DNA of 64,000 bases from Candidatus Tectimicrobiota bacterium (lineage in GTDB: Bacteria; Tectomicrobia; Entotheonellia; Entotheonellales; Entotheonellaceae), in assembly GCA_026005175.1 (NCBI GenBank), contig BPKO01000003.1, positions 248,001 through 312,000 on the forward strand, read 5' to 3'. Both the position numbers and the translations under genes were made by a program. Position 1 is the first letter of the stretch; the number at the start of each line of letters is the position of its first letter. The notes under the pieces were generated by a model. It was not told where the DNA came from. It saw nothing but the letters and a program-made list of their open reading frames with translations, and ran no database searches. Positions 49,041 through 56,985 of this stretch are shown here, piece by piece.

Positions 49041-49069
49041 ATTATACCTCTACAGCGCCATTGAATGAA
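49041..49069 (-). promoter_or_regulatory. Predicted promoter of the DUF6883/DUF4926 pair
   Basis: On the minus strand TATAAT (49046-49041) with a weak TTCATT (49069-49064) at 17 bases, about 34 bases before the GTG at 49007. The stretch from 49008 to 49228 holds nothing else I can support. Confidence 0.45.
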
Positions 49070-49228
49070 GGGCGAAAGGTTTTCCGCTGGGTTCTACGAT
49101 GAACGGGTGCGCTTGCACCGCTAGACGCTTGGTCAGTCTCCGAGGTGGCCGCCAGCTTGCGGCGAGGAGTATGGCGCACTGGAGTCTCTTCTCTCAAACG
49201 AAGCACCCCCGATGGCCGCTGGGAACCC

Positions 49229-50236
49229 TCAGGCGGGAAAAACACGCAGCGTGCAGTCTACGGCCGAAGGGGTGAAGACAAACGTCCCCTCGAGCAGCGC
49301 CGCCAGGGTGTCGATGACCACCGCCGCTGGCAGGGCGTCCAGCGTCAGCGGCGCCGGCGCTGGCGGGTGGAGCACGCAGGCCCGCGGGCTGCGCGGTCCC
49401 CACACCAGCGGATCGGTAGGGCCAAAGAGGGCCAGCACCGGCGTACCCACCGCGGCAGCCAGGTGGGTGATGCCGGAGTCGTGGCCCACAAACGCCTGGC
49501 AGCGGGCCAGAAGCGCAGCAAGCAGCGGCAGAGGCAGGTGGCGGGCCTGCGGCCAGCCCTCGGCGGCCAGCGCCGCCACTGCCGGCGGCTCGGCCGGGCC
49601 GCTGACCAGGAGGGCCATCAGTCCCTGGCGGCGCAGCCAGGCCAGGAGCTGCCGCCACCCTTCCAGGGGCCAGAGCTTGAATGGTCCGCCGCTGCCAGGA
49701 TGCACGGCCACCACCCCGGTGGTCGGCAGGGCGTGCGCACGCCAGAAGCGCGCTGCCGCCGCTTCGGCTTCCGGGGCCAGATAGACGCGCGGGCACCACT
49801 GCGGCGGCGGGGCCACCAGCGGCGCCAGGGGCTGGAACAAGTGCTCGGTGACATGCACCCGCGTCGCCGGCCGCGGCGTGCCGTGCACCACCGTGCCAGG
49901 GCAGTAGCGGCGCAGCGACGCTTCCAAGTCGGGTGCCGGCAGGTAAGCAACCACCAGGGTAAAACGCGCCAAGTAGGCGACAAACTCCCGGGACACCGCC
50001 GCCTGCGGGGCAAACAGCCGGTGCACGTCCCAGCGGGCCAAGTCGGTCACCTGCTGCGCGTAGCAGGGATGGCAGGCCAGCACGGCACGCTCGCTCTGCC
50101 CCAGCACCTCGATCCACGCCTGGGGAAACGCCTGGCGCAGGGCAGCCAGCACGGGAAGGGTGACGATCCAGTCGCCGATGGCGCCGCTGCGCATGAGCAG
50201 CACGCGCGGCGTGTCCTTCTCTCTATCCTCCGGCAT
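49229..50236 (-). CDS. Glycosyltransferase family 9 (heptosyltransferase-like)
   Basis: The 335-residue protein resembles lipopolysaccharide heptosyltransferases: VLLMRSGAIGDWIVTLPVLA at the N-terminus, GTPRPATRVHVTEHLFQPLA in the first domain, VAVHPGSGGPFKLWPLEGWR near residue 175 and CQAFVGHDSGITHLAAAVG, with the conserved D-S-G and GPTDPLVWGP in the second. These bind the donor nucleotide sugar. The ATG at 50236 fits the family; earlier in-frame ATGs add an unconserved leader. The sugar and acceptor are unknown, and no other LPS gene is adjacent. Confidence 0.88.
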   Translation of the reverse strand: MPEDREKDTPRVLLMRSGAIGDWIVTLPVLAALRQAFPQAWIEVLGQSERAVLACHPCYAQQVTDLARWDVHRLFAPQAAVSREFVAYLARFTLVVAYLPAPDLEASLRRYCPGTVVHGTPRPATRVHVTEHLFQPLAPLVAPPPQWCPRVYLAPEAEAAAARFWRAHALPTTGVVAVHPGSGGPFKLWPLEGWRQLLAWLRRQGLMALLVSGPAEPPAVAALAAEGWPQARHLPLPLLAALLARCQAFVGHDSGITHLAAAVGTPVLALFGPTDPLVWGPRSPRACVLHPPAPAPLTLDALPAAVVIDTLAALLEGTFVFTPSAVDCTLRVFPA

Positions 50237-50343
50237 GGCTTTTCCGTTCTCGATGCAAAACCCCTGGCAAAATCGCGGCTGAGTATAGTAGAATACACGC
50301 CACGTGTGCCAGTGACTTCCCAAGGAGGCTCAGAGGTCAGGCG

Positions 50344-50490
50344 ATGTCCGACGAGGCAAGGACGGCTGGCGTGGAAAGCGGTGAAGAGGCTGCACGCCAG
50401 TGGGAAGAGTACCTGCACGCCGAAACGGTATGGGATCACTTTCTCACCTTCTCGCTTGACGCCTTGCAGTGGACGTACAACGTACAGTGA
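50344..50490 (+). CDS. Small hypothetical protein upstream of the FmdB gene
   Basis: A 48-codon frame starts at an ATG with GAGGTC in the leader and ends at 50490. The product is acidic at first (SDEARTAGVESGEEAARQWE) and rich in Trp and Leu in its second half (ETVWDHFLTFSLDALQWTYN). It lies 48 bases before the FmdB-like start in the same direction, downstream of an A/T-rich promoter-like segment at 50283-50294. The sequence looks protein-like, yet no family is recognised. Confidence 0.4.
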   Translation: MSDEARTAGVESGEEAARQWEEYLHAETVWDHFLTFSLDALQWTYNVQ

Positions 50491-50538
50491 TAGCCCCGCA
50501 GAGCAGTGGGGCACTGCTCGAGGAGGCGAGGACAAGCG

Positions 50539-50733
50539 ATGCCGATTTTCGAGTTTCGCTGCGACGACTGTGGCACGGTCTTCGAGCGGCTGCTGTTGAG
50601 GGCGCCGGCCGAAAGCCCGCTCCGCTGCCCTTGCTGCGGCAGCAGCCGCGTCACGCGGGTCTTTTCGACGTTTTCTAGCCGCGGCACCCGCGGCACACCG
50701 GCGCCGAGTTCTGCGCCCTCTGCTTTCCGCTGA
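50539..50733 (+). CDS. FmdB-family zinc ribbon protein
   Basis: The 64-residue protein opens with PIFEFRCDDCGTVFE, then LRCPCCGSSRVTRVFSTFSS, the paired Cys knuckles of the FmdB/CxxC zinc ribbon. Such proteins are proposed regulators near amidase, formamidase and other genes, but few have known roles. A strong GAGGAGGCGAGG site precedes the ATG. The C-terminal 17 residues are Ser/Pro/Arg-rich. The desaturase gene follows after 60 bases. Confidence 0.85.
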   Translation: MPIFEFRCDDCGTVFERLLLRAPAESPLRCPCCGSSRVTRVFSTFSSRGTRGTPAPSSAPSAFR

Positions 50734-50793
50734 GCTTCCTAGACGGCGGGCTGGACGCAACCGCCTGGAGAGTACGAGCACCGGGGAGGGGAT

Positions 50794-51576
50794 ATGCACG
50801 CCTGGATCAAGGATCGCCAGAAATTCACCATCATGCTCGTCACCCTGGGGCTGTATGCGCTCACCATCGGCCTGGCGCTTGGCTTCCGCCACGCCCGCTT
50901 TGCTCCCTGGCTCGTAGTGCCCCTGAGCCTGCTACACCTCTACTTTTACGGGATCATCCACGAGCTGACGCACAACACGATTTTTGCCCGCGCGCGCACC
51001 AACACCCTGGTGGGGCATCTGCTGGCGCCGCTCAACCTGGTTTACTTCCATACGTTCAAAACCGTGCACCTGCAGCACCACCGCTTTGCCCAGGTTCCCG
51101 GCGAGGATCCCGTCTGCACCCTCACCCGTACAGGGAAGCCCTACAACCCGCTCTGGTACTTGCTGGTGTGGCCGGTGCACGCGGTACGCTGGTACCTGCG
51201 CCACATCGGGCAGCACCGTGAGCGGCGGCGCCTGCGGCGCAACTACGGGCTTTTTACTGCGGCGCTCTACGGCCTCTTTGCGCTGGGATGGCTCTTTGGC
51301 GCCCTGCCGTGGATGCTCCTTTACTGGGCCCTTCCCGTTTATATCGGCACGGTGTTCCTCATCGGCATCCGCAACCTCATCGAGCACTATGGCTGCGAGC
51401 CGGGCCGCTACCGCAGCTCGCGCACGGTGACCAACCGCTTTCTCAACGCGCTCACTTTCAACAGCTTCTATCATCTCGAGCACCATCTCTGGCCGAGCGC
51501 CTCGGTGGCGCAGCTGCGGGAGCTGCACGAGCGCAACCGCGAGCTGTACCGCGAGAAAGGGGCTTTTATCGTCTGA
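50794..51576 (+). CDS. Fatty acid desaturase family protein
   Basis: The 260-residue integral membrane di-iron protein has three His boxes: HELTHN near residue 56, HLQHHRF near residue 92 and YHLEHHLWPSAS near residue 228, with four or so TM helices between. The order fits membrane desaturases and hydroxylases, which introduce double bonds or hydroxyls with O2. Length is at the short end, like beta-carotene hydroxylase/ketolase-like members, so the substrate could be an acyl lipid or another hydrophobic compound. A GGGGAGGGG site precedes the ATG. Confidence 0.86.
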   Translation: MHAWIKDRQKFTIMLVTLGLYALTIGLALGFRHARFAPWLVVPLSLLHLYFYGIIHELTHNTIFARARTNTLVGHLLAPLNLVYFHTFKTVHLQHHRFAQVPGEDPVCTLTRTGKPYNPLWYLLVWPVHAVRWYLRHIGQHRERRRLRRNYGLFTAALYGLFALGWLFGALPWMLLYWALPVYIGTVFLIGIRNLIEHYGCEPGRYRSSRTVTNRFLNALTFNSFYHLEHHLWPSASVAQLRELHERNRELYREKGAFIV

Positions 51577-51584
51577 GCCGCGCC

Positions 51585-51875
51585 ATGGCGACCGCCTTGC
51601 CTTTCGATGCCGAGCATGTGCTGGAGGAGTGGCGTCGCCTCTACGACTGGGCCGTGCTGTCGCGGCAGCGGCTGCAGGTGGTGGAAGAAATCGGCCTCCT
51701 GGGGCAGCAGTTTTCCGGCCTCTGGAACGCCTACCGCCATACCACCCACGCCGGCAAGCGCCGCCGCCTGGAAGCAGAGCTGCGCGCGGCGCTGGCGGCG
51801 ATGCGGGCTTACTATGCGCAGCTGCCGGCGGCAGCGCGTCCGGCAGTGCACCTGCCGCCGGTGGACGGCGACTAA
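51585..51875 (+). CDS. Hypothetical helical protein
   Basis: The 96-residue product begins 8 bases after the desaturase stop and is rich in Arg, Leu and Ala with heptad-like runs (VLEEWRRLYDWAVLSRQRLQ, KRRRLEAELRAALAAMRAYY), so probably a helical bundle. No signal peptide or TM helix is seen and no family is recognised. The position suggests cotranscription with the desaturase. No good ribosome binding site is apparent beyond the upstream gene's end, so coupling to its translation is likely. Confidence 0.5.
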   Translation: MATALPFDAEHVLEEWRRLYDWAVLSRQRLQVVEEIGLLGQQFSGLWNAYRHTTHAGKRRRLEAELRAALAAMRAYYAQLPAAARPAVHLPPVDGD

Positions 51876-51910
51876 CCTCCCGCAGCAGGAAGCGCTCACC
51901 GCCCGTTCCT

Positions 51911-51939
51911 TTGACAACCCGGCAGGCAACGACTATCAT
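51911..51939 (+). promoter_or_regulatory. Predicted promoter of the SMP-30-like gene
   Basis: TTGACA at 51911-51916 and TATCAT at 51934-51939 with a 17-base spacer, about 65 bases before the ATG at 52005. A good match to consensus. Confidence 0.6.
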
Positions 51940-52004
51940 TTGGGGCGAGAGCGCGTTTCCCACAGTGGCCCATGTGACACGCGGTTCACAACCGTTGCAC
52001 GGCG

Positions 52005-53018
52005 ATGCCCACCATTAGTATTGAGCGGATCTGCCCTCAGGCCGGCGTGCCGGGCGGGCGGGTGCGGGTTGAGTGTCGTGGCCTAGACCCGCAAGCGCTC
52101 GATGCCTGTGCGCTGGTCTTTGGCACCACGCCGACGCGGCCGGTGCTGGCGACCCCTACGTTGGTGGTGGGGGTGGTTCCCGCGGAGAGCGAGGCGACCA
52201 CGGTGTGCCTCGTCCAAGACGGCCGCCGCAGCAGTGCCGTTCCCTTTGTCGTGGCCACGCCGCTGGCCGACAACCTGCACCCGGTGGCCAACCCGGCGGT
52301 GGACGCGCAGGGGGTCATTTACACCACGGTGAGCGGCACCGGCGGGCAGGAAGTGCCGGTAAGCGTCTATCGCATTTCCCCTTACGGCGAAGTCGAACCC
52401 TTTGCCTCGGGCATCATCAACGCCACCGGCCTCGCCCTGGGGCCCGATGGCGACCTCTACGTGAGCAGCCGCCATGACGGCACCGTGTACCGCATTGACG
52501 CTACCGGGACGGTGACGCCGTTTGCCGAGCAGCTGGGCTTGGCCACCGGCCTCGCCTTTGACGCCTTGGGCCGCCTCTACGTCGGCGACCGCCGCGGGGT
52601 GATTTACCAGGTCCTTGAACCCGGTACGGCGCGGGTCTTTGCGCGGCTAGAGCCCAGCGTGGCTGCGTATCACTTGGCGTTTGGCGACGACGACCTGCTT
52701 TACGTGAGCTACTCCACCCTCTGCGGCGATGACCGCATCTACCGCATTACCCCCGATGGCGAGGTGGAGGTCTACGCCAGCGGTCTGGGGCGGGCTCAGG
52801 GGCTGGCTTTCGACGCCGACCACAACCTCTACGTGGTGGCGCACTACGAGGGGCAAGGCGGCATCGTCTGCATCACCCCCGATGGCCGCATCGAGCCTGT
52901 CGTCAGCGGCGTTAATCTGGTGGGGCTGGCTTTTGGCGCCGACGGCGACCTCATCGTCGTCGATCACAGTACCGTTTACCGGCTGGCCCTTGGCGTGCGG
53001 GGTCGCCCGCTGCCCTAG
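52005..53018 (+). CDS. SMP-30/NHL-like beta-propeller protein with N-terminal IPT-type domain
   Basis: The 337-residue protein begins with an Ig-like/IPT-type domain (residues 1-85) and continues into a six-bladed propeller of the gluconolactonase/NHL type: TGLALGPDGDLYVSSRHDGT, TGLAFDALGRLYVGDRRGVI, LAFGDDDLLYVSYSTL, QGLAFDADHNLYVVAHYEGQ and VGLAFGADGDLIVVDHSTVY. No signal peptide is seen, so it should be cytoplasmic or exported by an unusual route. The metal-ligand residues of gluconolactonases are not evident, so enzyme activity is doubtful. The bifunctional nuclease gene follows after 19 bases. Confidence 0.82.
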   Translation: MPTISIERICPQAGVPGGRVRVECRGLDPQALDACALVFGTTPTRPVLATPTLVVGVVPAESEATTVCLVQDGRRSSAVPFVVATPLADNLHPVANPAVDAQGVIYTTVSGTGGQEVPVSVYRISPYGEVEPFASGIINATGLALGPDGDLYVSSRHDGTVYRIDATGTVTPFAEQLGLATGLAFDALGRLYVGDRRGVIYQVLEPGTARVFARLEPSVAAYHLAFGDDDLLYVSYSTLCGDDRIYRITPDGEVEVYASGLGRAQGLAFDADHNLYVVAHYEGQGGIVCITPDGRIEPVVSGVNLVGLAFGADGDLIVVDHSTVYRLALGVRGRPLP

Positions 53019-53037
53019 ACAGCAGGAGGAAAGGGCT

Positions 53038-53550
53038 TTGCATCGCGTCAAAATCGGCACCGTGCTGTTTGATCAGGCCAAAGGGGCGGCCATCGTCACC
53101 CTTGTCGACGAAGCCGGGCGCCGCATTTTGCCCATTTTCATCGGCCTGTGGGAGGGGATGGCGATTTTTCGCGAGCTCAACCGCGCCCCGGCGCCGCGCC
53201 CCATGCTCCACGACCTCTTCTGCCACGTGCTGCTTGGCTTTGGCGCCCGCCTGGAGAAAGTGATCGTGGACACGCTGCGCGACAACACCTTTTACGCCCG
53301 CCTCTACGTGCGGCAGCAGGACGCGGCGGTGGTCATCGACGCCCGCCCCAGTGACGCCATCGCCCTGGCGGTGAAGTGCCAGGCGCCAATTTATGTCGCC
53401 GAGGAGGTGCTGGCCGCGGCGGGGAAAGTCGAAGAGGAGCTGACCGCGGAAGAAAAGGCGCCCGAGGAGCGGCGCGAGGCGCCTTCTACCGAAGACGTGC
53501 GCGCCTGGCTGGAGAACCTGCGGCCCGAAGACTTCGCCGATCCCCACTAA
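53038..53550 (+). CDS. Bifunctional nuclease (BFN/DUF151) family protein
   Basis: The 170-residue protein has the DUF151 core: GAAIVTLVDEAGRRILPIFI, GLWEGMAIFRELN, MLHDLFCHVLLGFGARLEKV, DNTFYARLYV and VVIDARPSDAIALAVKCQAP, which carries the conserved RPSDA. Members include nucleases active on RNA and DNA. The start is taken as TTG at 53038, with an AGGAGG site 8 bases upstream; no ATG or GTG fits. The C-terminal 50 residues are acidic and may serve protein contacts. It follows the propeller gene by 19 bases. Confidence 0.9.
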   Translation: MHRVKIGTVLFDQAKGAAIVTLVDEAGRRILPIFIGLWEGMAIFRELNRAPAPRPMLHDLFCHVLLGFGARLEKVIVDTLRDNTFYARLYVRQQDAAVVIDARPSDAIALAVKCQAPIYVAEEVLAAAGKVEEELTAEEKAPEERREAPSTEDVRAWLENLRPEDFADPH

Positions 53551-53555
53551 TCCCC

Positions 53556-54896
53556 CTAGCGTCCCGCCCCCACCGCTTCGCCAAGAGGCAGCGGCCGGTG
53601 GGTGAAGCGCTTGGCCCCCGGGCCGATATAGTCGGCCACCACGTGCCCCTGTCCCACCAGCCGGTACTTGTAACTGACCAGCCCTTCCAGGCCCACCGGG
53701 CCACGGGCGTGGGTCTTGCTGGTGCTGATGCCCACTTCGGCGCCTTTGCCAAAGCGGTAGCCGTCGGCAAAGCGCGTGGAGGCGTTGTGCATCACCGTGG
53801 CCGAGTCAACGCGCTCGAGAAACTCGGCCGCCGCGGCAGCGTCTTCGGTGATGATGGTGTCGGTGTGCCGAGAGCCGTAGCGGTTGATGTGGGCAATGGC
53901 CTCTTCTAGGCTGTCGACCACACGGATGGCGATGATGAGGTCAAGGTACTCGCTTTCCCAGTCGGCTTCGGTGGCCGGAACCACCTCGGGCAGCAGGGCT
54001 CGGGTGGCCGGGCAGCCGCGCATTTCCACCCCGGCTTGGCGGTAGACGGCGGCCAGGCGGGGCAAGAACACCGGGGCGATGTCGCGGTGCACGAGGATGG
54101 TTTCAATGGCGTTGCACACCGCCGGGTACTGCACTTTGGCGTCGTAGCAGATGGCCACGGCGCGCTCAAGGTCGGCCGCGCGGTCGACATAGGCATGGCA
54201 GATGCCCTCGGCGTGGCCCAGCACCGGCACGCGCGTGTGCTCCTGGATGTAGCGCACAAAGGCGTTGCTGCCACGCGGCACAAAAAGATCGATGTACTCG
54301 TCGAGGGCCAGCAGCTCCTGCACGTCCTGGCGCGTGGTCACCAGCTGCACGGCATCGGTATAGCGCGGGTCGATGCGGGCCAGCGCGTCGCGGATGAGGC
54401 CTACCAGGGCGCGGTTGGAGGCTTCGGCTTCCGATCCCCCCTTCATGATTACCGCGTTACCGGCTTTCCAGCACAGCGAGGCGATCTGCGGCACGGCGTC
54501 GGGGCGCGACTCGAAAATGGCGCCGATGACCCCGATGGGACAGGTAACCTGGGTAAGCTCCAGGCCCGTGTCCAGCTCGATGGCCGAAAGCACTCGCCCC
54601 ACCGGATCGGGCAGGCGCGCCACGCTGCGCACGCCGGTGGCCATGTCGGCGATTTTGCTGGGGCTGAGCCGCAGGCGGTCAAGCAGCGGACGGGAAAGCT
54701 CGCCGCGCTCGACCAGGGCACTGGCGCGCGCCACGTCCTGGCGGTTGGCGGCCAGAATCGCCTCGCTCTGCGCCTCGATGGCTTCGGCCATTGCTTCCAG
54801 GGCCTGGTTTTTCACTTCGGTCGGCAGCGTAGCCAGCAGCCAGGCCACTTCCCGGGCCCGCCGGGCCACCTCGCGTACGGGAATCGGTTCCTGCAT
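53556..54896 (-). CDS. proA: Gamma-glutamyl phosphate reductase
   Basis: ProA reduces glutamyl-5-phosphate with NADPH to glutamate semialdehyde in proline synthesis. The 446-residue protein has VTCPIGVIGAIFESRPDA near residue 118, ICYDAKVQYPAVCNAIETIL with the catalytic Cys near residue 260, YGSRHTDTIITED and the C-terminal STSKTHARGPVGLEGLVSYK. The ATG at 54896 has an AAAGGAG site. The M48 lipoprotein gene lies 61 bases upstream on the same strand. No proB is seen in the window. Confidence 0.96.
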   Translation of the reverse strand: MQEPIPVREVARRAREVAWLLATLPTEVKNQALEAMAEAIEAQSEAILAANRQDVARASALVERGELSRPLLDRLRLSPSKIADMATGVRSVARLPDPVGRVLSAIELDTGLELTQVTCPIGVIGAIFESRPDAVPQIASLCWKAGNAVIMKGGSEAEASNRALVGLIRDALARIDPRYTDAVQLVTTRQDVQELLALDEYIDLFVPRGSNAFVRYIQEHTRVPVLGHAEGICHAYVDRAADLERAVAICYDAKVQYPAVCNAIETILVHRDIAPVFLPRLAAVYRQAGVEMRGCPATRALLPEVVPATEADWESEYLDLIIAIRVVDSLEEAIAHINRYGSRHTDTIITEDAAAAAEFLERVDSATVMHNASTRFADGYRFGKGAEVGISTSKTHARGPVGLEGLVSYKYRLVGQGHVVADYIGPGAKRFTHRPLPLGEAVGAGR

Positions 54897-54957
54897 CTTC
54901 TCTACTCCTTTCACGATCGCTGCCACGGGTCGTGTTCCGCCCGCTGGCCAGGCGTCC

Positions 54958-55734
54958 TTACGAAGCGGCCGGCCGGTAGTACTGCAAGGCTTCGGGCAGC
55001 CACTGCTGCAGCTGGCGCAGGCGGGTTGCCCCCGAGGGATGGGTGGAGAGAAACTCGGGGGGTTCTTTGCCCTTCTTGGCGGCCGCCATGCGCTGCCAGA
55101 AGGCGAGCGCTTCACGGGGGTCGTAGCCGGCCTTGGCCATGAGGATGAGGCCGATGTGGTCCGCTTCCGACTCCTGCTGCCGGCTAAAAGGCAGCTCCAC
55201 CCCCAAGCCGTAAGCCAGGCCAATACCGCGAATGATCGCCGGATCACCGCCGCGCAAGCCGATCTGCAAGGCGGTCAGGCCCAGCTGCGCCAGCAGGGAG
55301 TGGCTGAGGCGCTCGCCGCCGTGGCGGGCCAGCACGTGGGCAATCTCGTGGGCAAGCACCGTCGCCAGCCCCGCTTCGGTTTGGGTGTAGCGCAAAATGC
55401 CGGTATAGACCGCCACCTTGCCGCCAGGCAGAGCAAAGGCGTTGGCCACGTCTTTGTCGATAACGCGGAACTCCCAGGCAAAATCTGGACGGTTCACCAC
55501 CGCCGCCAGGCGCTGCCCCACCCGCTGCACCAGGGCGTTAAGCTGCGGATCTGTAGACACCGGCTCCTGCTTCAGGATCTGGGAAAAGGCGCTGATCCCC
55601 AGGTGGTTTTCCTGGTCCAGCGAGAGCAGAATGAGCTGTTTGCGGCCGGTAATCGGGGCTGTCTGGCAGGCTACTAGGGTGCCAAGCAAAAGCAGCACCA
55701 GCATCCCGAGCCTGCCTGCCCGCCGGGACGGCAT
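54958..55734 (-). CDS. M48-family metalloprotease lipoprotein
   Basis: The 258-residue product has a lipobox (GTLVAC, Cys23) and the M48 zinc motif ATVLAHEIAHVLARHGGER with HEIAH at residues 129-133; the third ligand Glu lies in QQESEADHIGL. LPGGKVAVYTGIL and HPSGATRLRQLQQW are also typical. It resembles LoiP/YcaL and BepA-type periplasmic proteases of envelope quality control. The ATG at 55734 has the GGAGGAACCG of the preceding codons as its site, so it is preferred over an ATG five codons earlier. It is probably an outer-membrane lipoprotein. Confidence 0.92.
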   Translation of the reverse strand: MPSRRAGRLGMLVLLLLGTLVACQTAPITGRKQLILLSLDQENHLGISAFSQILKQEPVSTDPQLNALVQRVGQRLAAVVNRPDFAWEFRVIDKDVANAFALPGGKVAVYTGILRYTQTEAGLATVLAHEIAHVLARHGGERLSHSLLAQLGLTALQIGLRGGDPAIIRGIGLAYGLGVELPFSRQQESEADHIGLILMAKAGYDPREALAFWQRMAAAKKGKEPPEFLSTHPSGATRLRQLQQWLPEALQYYRPAAS

Positions 55735-55833
55735 GGTCGGTTCCTCCATCAGAGCCCGCAGGTGCCTCGAGTATAGCCGATCTCGGGGGCGATGTGAAAG
55801 CCGGCTATCGTCCCCAGCCTGATCAGGGGGGCA

Positions 55834-56985
55834 TCAGCCGGCCTCCTCCAGCAGCGCCTGCTCCGGCGCCCGCCCCGCTTCCTGGCAGGCGGCAAGGTAG
55901 CCCGCCTTCAGGGCCCGCGCCAACCCCCCATAGGCCTGAGGGAGACGACGAGAGAAGGGAGTTAAGTGGCGAAGGCCCTCGGCAAAGGCTGTGGCGGCCT
56001 CCCCAGAGCGCCCCAGGGCGCGCAGGACGCGCCCATAAGTGCCCAGGCTCTGGGCCAGCTCCGGCAGAAAAGCCGTGGGGCGCTGCTGGACCAGCTGGCG
56101 ATAGAGGCCCACCGCCTCCTCGATGGCTCTGAGAGCTTCCTCGTGACGGCCCAGCTCGCTGAGGCAGTTGCTCAGGTTGTTCAGGCTTGCGGCCAAGCGC
56201 GGGAGGAAAGCCGCTGGGCTTTCATGCGCGAGGTCCCGATAGAGGGCGGTGGCCTTCTCCTGGTATTCCAGGGCACGCAGCAAGTCGCCCAGGCTGTGGT
56301 ACAGTTTGGCGAGTTCGAAGGCCAGGGAGGCCTGCAGGGCCCGTTGTGGGGTGCGCTGCCGAGCTTCCCGCCCCAGCATCTCCTCGTATAGCCGGATCCG
56401 CTTTCGGATCTCCTCCTCAGGGAGTCCCCGCGGGGCTTCTGCCTGCGGCCCTTCTATGGGTTCCTCTTCTTCAGGAGCCCTGATGAGCGGTCGCTCTAAT
56501 TCAAAAACCCCGCTATTGGCAGAAAAGAGGTCGGCCGCCCACACGCTGAAGGCTCTGAAGGTGGCAGGGGTGACCAAAAACAGGACGGGCACGCCAAGCC
56601 TGGCCAGGGCTTCTCGCTTCAAGTTCAAGTCTTGGAGCACGCGCTGGGCCCACCGCACCCGCTCTGCCCAGGCGCCTTGAATGGAGAGCTCGACATCGGC
56701 CAGGTCCAGGTCTTCTGCCTCCACCAGCACGACCGGCCGCGCCCCTTGCTCTAGAAGGGCCGAGAGGCGATTTTGCACCGCTTCCAGGGCCAAAGGCCTC
56801 TCGGGGGAGATCCGCACCTCAATTATCGGCCGGCTGGCAAGGAGCTCGTACAGGGCCTTTTTTTGCAAGACGCCCTCTCGGGAAGGCGAGGTCACGACGA
56901 AAAAGAGGGCTGCCCCCTCGGCCAGATCCAGGGAGGTTCCCAGCAGCTCAAGGGCTTCTACGCCCTCCCTTGCGCGCTTCGTCAT
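55834..56985 (-). CDS. TPR protein with an ATPase-like N-terminal domain
   Basis: The 383-residue protein has an N-terminal alpha/beta part (residues 15-165: GAALFFVVTSPSREGVLQKK, RPVVLVEAEDLDLADVELSI, LGVPVLFLVTPATFRAFSVW) and ends it with DLFSANSGVFELE. This resembles the N-terminal part seen on NLR-like TPR proteins of filamentous bacteria. Three TPR-type units follow in residues 215-340 (SLAFELAKLYHSLGDLLRAL, LAASLNNLSNCLSELGRHEE, LAQSLGTYGRVLRALGRSGE). It overlaps the ATPase gene by 4 bases (ATGA). Arg codons include AGG and CGA more often than in neighbouring genes. Confidence 0.72.
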   Translation of the reverse strand: MTKRAREGVEALELLGTSLDLAEGAALFFVVTSPSREGVLQKKALYELLASRPIIEVRISPERPLALEAVQNRLSALLEQGARPVVLVEAEDLDLADVELSIQGAWAERVRWAQRVLQDLNLKREALARLGVPVLFLVTPATFRAFSVWAADLFSANSGVFELERPLIRAPEEEEPIEGPQAEAPRGLPEEEIRKRIRLYEEMLGREARQRTPQRALQASLAFELAKLYHSLGDLLRALEYQEKATALYRDLAHESPAAFLPRLAASLNNLSNCLSELGRHEEALRAIEEAVGLYRQLVQQRPTAFLPELAQSLGTYGRVLRALGRSGEAATAFAEGLRHLTPFSRRLPQAYGGLARALKAGYLAACQEAGRAPEQALLEEAG

